Assembly (NCBI RefSeq): GCF_032854445.1
Contig: NC_088300.1
Span: 45,687,682-45,751,681 of the forward strand
Length of the DNA: 64,000 bases
Direction: 5' to 3'
Source: Liolophura sinensis
Lineage: Eukaryota; Mollusca; Polyplacophora; Chitonida; Chitonidae
Shown: positions 61,613 through 64,000 of the stretch, one piece after another
Position numbering within the stretch: the first letter of the stretch is position 1
Layout: each line of letters starts with the position of its first letter
Notes under the pieces: model-generated
Told to the model about the DNA's origin: nothing
Databases searched by the model: none
Seen by the model: only the letters and a program-made list of their open reading frames with translations
Position numbers and translations under genes: made by a program

Positions 61613-61877
61613 CATGTTGCAACGTTAGGCTTATCCGGCTTCCATAGTGAGTTTCAGTATACGGCACGGGGTTTGGTTAGTTTTTATAGCTTTGTAATAT
61701 ATTTTCCAAACAGGACAAGGTGTGGTAAATGGGACTGGCGTACATTTAAGGTGCATTATATTAGAAATTAGTTATTGTCCTCCCCTACATCCGTTGTCTT
61801 GAAAGTTTGAAAACTTTTAGTACAGTAGTGTAAAATTAATGTATCGGTGTTTTCCTGGTGCGATCGCTGACTTCCTC

Positions 61878-61997
61878 TAAGGTCATATGTGGGAAAGCCT
61901 TCAGCAACTTGCGGATGGTTTCCACCATAATGCTGGCCGCCGTTGTATAAGTGTAATATTCTTGAGTACGATGTAAATCTCCAACCAAATAAAGAAG
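61878..61997 (+). mobile_element. SINE family A fragment
   Basis: A partial central domain (GGAAAGCCTTCAGCAACTTG, CCACCATAATGCTGGCCGCC) and a 3' end with an AAATAAAG tail. A block of the central domain is deleted. Confidence 0.75.
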
Positions 61998-62029
61998 TAA
62001 ACAATAAAGAGTTAAATTATGCACGGTTT

Positions 62030-64000
62030 GTGTTTTCTTCTGATGAAATGAAAGCGTGGACAGGATTGTATTTTTTCCGATAAAATGAAAGTATGGGCAG
62101 GTTTGTGTTTCATTCGGTCGGATCAAAGTGTATGCTGGTCTATGTATCCTTCGGGCAGATGAAAGTATGAACAAGTTTGTGTAACCTTCGGTCAGATCAA
62201 AGTGTATATTGGTTTGTGTATCCATGGGTCAGATGAAAGTATGGACAAGTTTGTGTATCCTTCGGCCAGGTCAAAGTATATACTTGTTTGTGTATCCATC
62301 GGTCAGATGAAAGTATGGACAAGTTTGTGCATCCTTCGACCAGATCAAGGTATAGACAAGTTTGTGTATTCTTTGGTCAGATTAAAGTATATGCTGGTTT
62401 GTGTATCATTTGGAGAGATGAAAGTATGGACAAGTTTGTGTAACCTTTGGTCAGATCAAAGCATATACTGTTTTGTATCATTTGGTGAGATGAAGGTATG
62501 GACGAATTTGTGCATTCTTCGGTGAGATCAAAGTATATACTGGTTTGTGTATCCTTTGTTGAGATCAAAGTATATACTGGTTTGTGTATCCTTCGGTCAG
62601 TTGAGAGTATGGACGAATTTGTGTATCCTTTGGTTAGATCAAAGTATATACTGGTTTGTGTATCCTTCGATCAGATCAAAGTATATACTGGTTTGTGTAT
62701 CCCTCGCTCAGACGAAAGTATATACTGTTTTTTTTATGTCATTTGGTGAGATGAAAGTATGGACGAATTTGTGCATTCTTCGGCCAGATCAAAGTATATA
62801 CTGGTTTGTGTATCCTTTGGTGAGATCAAACTATAGACTGGTTTGCGTATCCTTCGGTCAGGTGAAAGTATGGACAAGTTTGTGTATCCTTTTTTTTAGA
62901 TCAAAGTATATGCTGATTTGTGTATCCTTTGGTGAGATGAAAGTATATACTGGTTTGTGTATCCTTCGGTCAGATCAAAGAATATACTGGTTTGTGTATC
63001 CTTCGCTCAGGTGAAAGTATGGACAAGTCTGTGTATCCTTCGATCAGATGAAAGTATATACTGGTTTGTATATCCATTGGTCAGATCAAAGTATGAACAA
63101 GTTTGTGTATCCTTCGGTCAGATCAAAGTATATACTGGCTTGTGTATCCTTCGGTCAGATCAAAGTATATACTGGTTTGTGTATCCATCGGTTAGATCAA
63201 GGTATCGACAAGTTTGTGTATCCTTTGGTCAGATGAAAGTATGGACAAGTCTGCGTATCCTTCGATCAGATCAAATTATATACTGGTTTGTGTATCATTT
63301 GGAGAGATGAAAGTATGAACAATTTGGTGTATCCTTCGGTCCGATCAAGGTACATACTGGCTTGTGTATCCATCGCTCAGATGAAAGTATGGACAGGTTT
63401 GTGTATCCTTCGGCCAGATCAAAGTATATACTGGTTTGTGTTTCCATCGGTCAGATCAAGATATCGACAAGTTTGTGTATCCTTCGGCCAGATGAAAGTA
63501 TGGACAAGTCTGTGTATCCTTCGATCAGATCAAAGTATATACTGTTTTGTGTATCATTAGGTGATATGAAGGTATGGACGAATTTGTGCATTCTTAGGTC
63601 AGATCAAAGTATATACTGGTTTGTGTATCCTTTGGTGAGATCAAAGTATATACTGGTTTGTGTATCCTTTGGTCAGATGAAAGTATGGACAAGTTTATGT
63701 ATCATTTGGTGAGATGAAAGTATGGACGAATTTGTGCATTCTTCGGTCAGATCAAGGTATCGACCAGTTTGTGTATCCTTTGGTCAGATCAAAGTATGGA
63801 CGAATTTGTGCATTCTTCGGTGAGATCAAAGTACATACTGGTTTGTGTATCCTTTGATTAGATCAAAGTATATATTGGTTTGTGTATTCTTCGGTCAGAT
63901 CAAAGTATATAGTGATTTGTGTATCCTTCGGTCAGATCAAAGTATATATTGGTTTGTGTATCATTTGGTCAGATGGAAGTTTGGTTAGATTAGTGTTTTC
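62030..64000. repeat. Minisatellite of 37-bp units, continuing past the window edge
   Basis: About 53 units. Two subtypes alternate irregularly: one with GATCAAAGTATATACTGG and one with GATGAAAGTATGGACAAG (or GACGAA). Both are followed by TTTGTGTATCCTTCGGTCA. The unit has almost no stop codons in any plus frame, and 37 is not a multiple of three, so overlapping open frames of 90-155 codons appear throughout. No start context, splice logic or family similarity supports a gene. Confidence 0.93.

Larger units (their letters stand above)
55267..64000. other. Non-coding right part, presumed intron of the signal-peptide gene
   Basis: No exon recognised. It is dominated by minisatellites (57360-57790, 60220-61170, 62030-64000), with two family-A SINE pieces at 61516-61612 and 61878-61997. 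Confidence 0.5.

Noticed and set aside
62202-63712. Overlapping plus-strand frames of 90-155 codons
   Set aside because: Artefacts of the stop-poor 37-bp repeat, with no start context or homology.
60220-64000. CRISPR-like regular repeats
   Set aside because: The arrays are head-to-tail units without unique spacers, in a eukaryotic context. They are minisatellites.

Overview
The window looks like a slice of a lophotrochozoan (most likely molluscan) nuclear genome. The genes are intron-rich with short exons in an AT-rich background. tRNA-derived SINEs of a RUDI/Meta/V-SINE-like type, palindromic MITEs and many minisatellites fill the non-coding space. Almost none of the long open frames are genes. 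I assembled the real genes by hand from short exons, using splice sites, phase and my memory of the human proteins; no alignment was run.

Layout. 1080-3996 (-): the first three exons plus a possible 24-bp microexon of GNPTAB (GlcNAc-1-phosphotransferase alpha/beta); the rest lies off the left edge. 8084-12305 (-): a two-exon, 351-codon TNF-receptor-superfamily protein with one cysteine-rich domain and no recognisable death domain. A candidate upstream 5' exon lies at 14416-14504. 18081-29641 (-): LARGE, the bifunctional xylosyl/glucuronyltransferase of matriglycan synthesis. Eleven exons are visible. The catalytic core of the first (GT8) domain is missing and is probably inside the 200-N gap (25957-26156). 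31914-47160 (+): PEX16, complete, ten exons, 353 residues, head-to-head with LARGE. As far as I recall, the same divergent pairing exists in human (LARGE2/PEX16 on 11p11.2). 55213-55266 (+): an isolated signal-peptide exon whose gene probably continues off the right edge. From 47.2 kb to the end there is otherwise only repeat-rich non-coding DNA.

Repeats. PEX16 intron 5 contains a 5.3-kb I-type LINE (36634-41940, -) with intact ORF1 and intact RT/RNase H, but with most of the endonuclease deleted. It sits inside a 48-bp minisatellite. That minisatellite, the LINE 3' end and the 3' tail of a tRNA-SINE family share sequence, which suggests a LINE/SINE partnership and tandem amplification of the shared tail.

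The most unusual signal is a set of minisatellites seeded at splice junctions. The 80-bp array before the gap carries a LARGE exon end (reading LLRRELFGC) and its donor. The 78-bp array after PEX16 exon 3 carries degenerate copies of that exon end and donor. The array before PEX16 exon 7 carries copies of its acceptor and first codons on one side and a MITE terminus on the other. LARGE also carries three single-base frame breaks in otherwise well-preserved exons, whereas PEX16, the TNFR and GNPTAB carry none. This points to local consensus error or a decaying allele.
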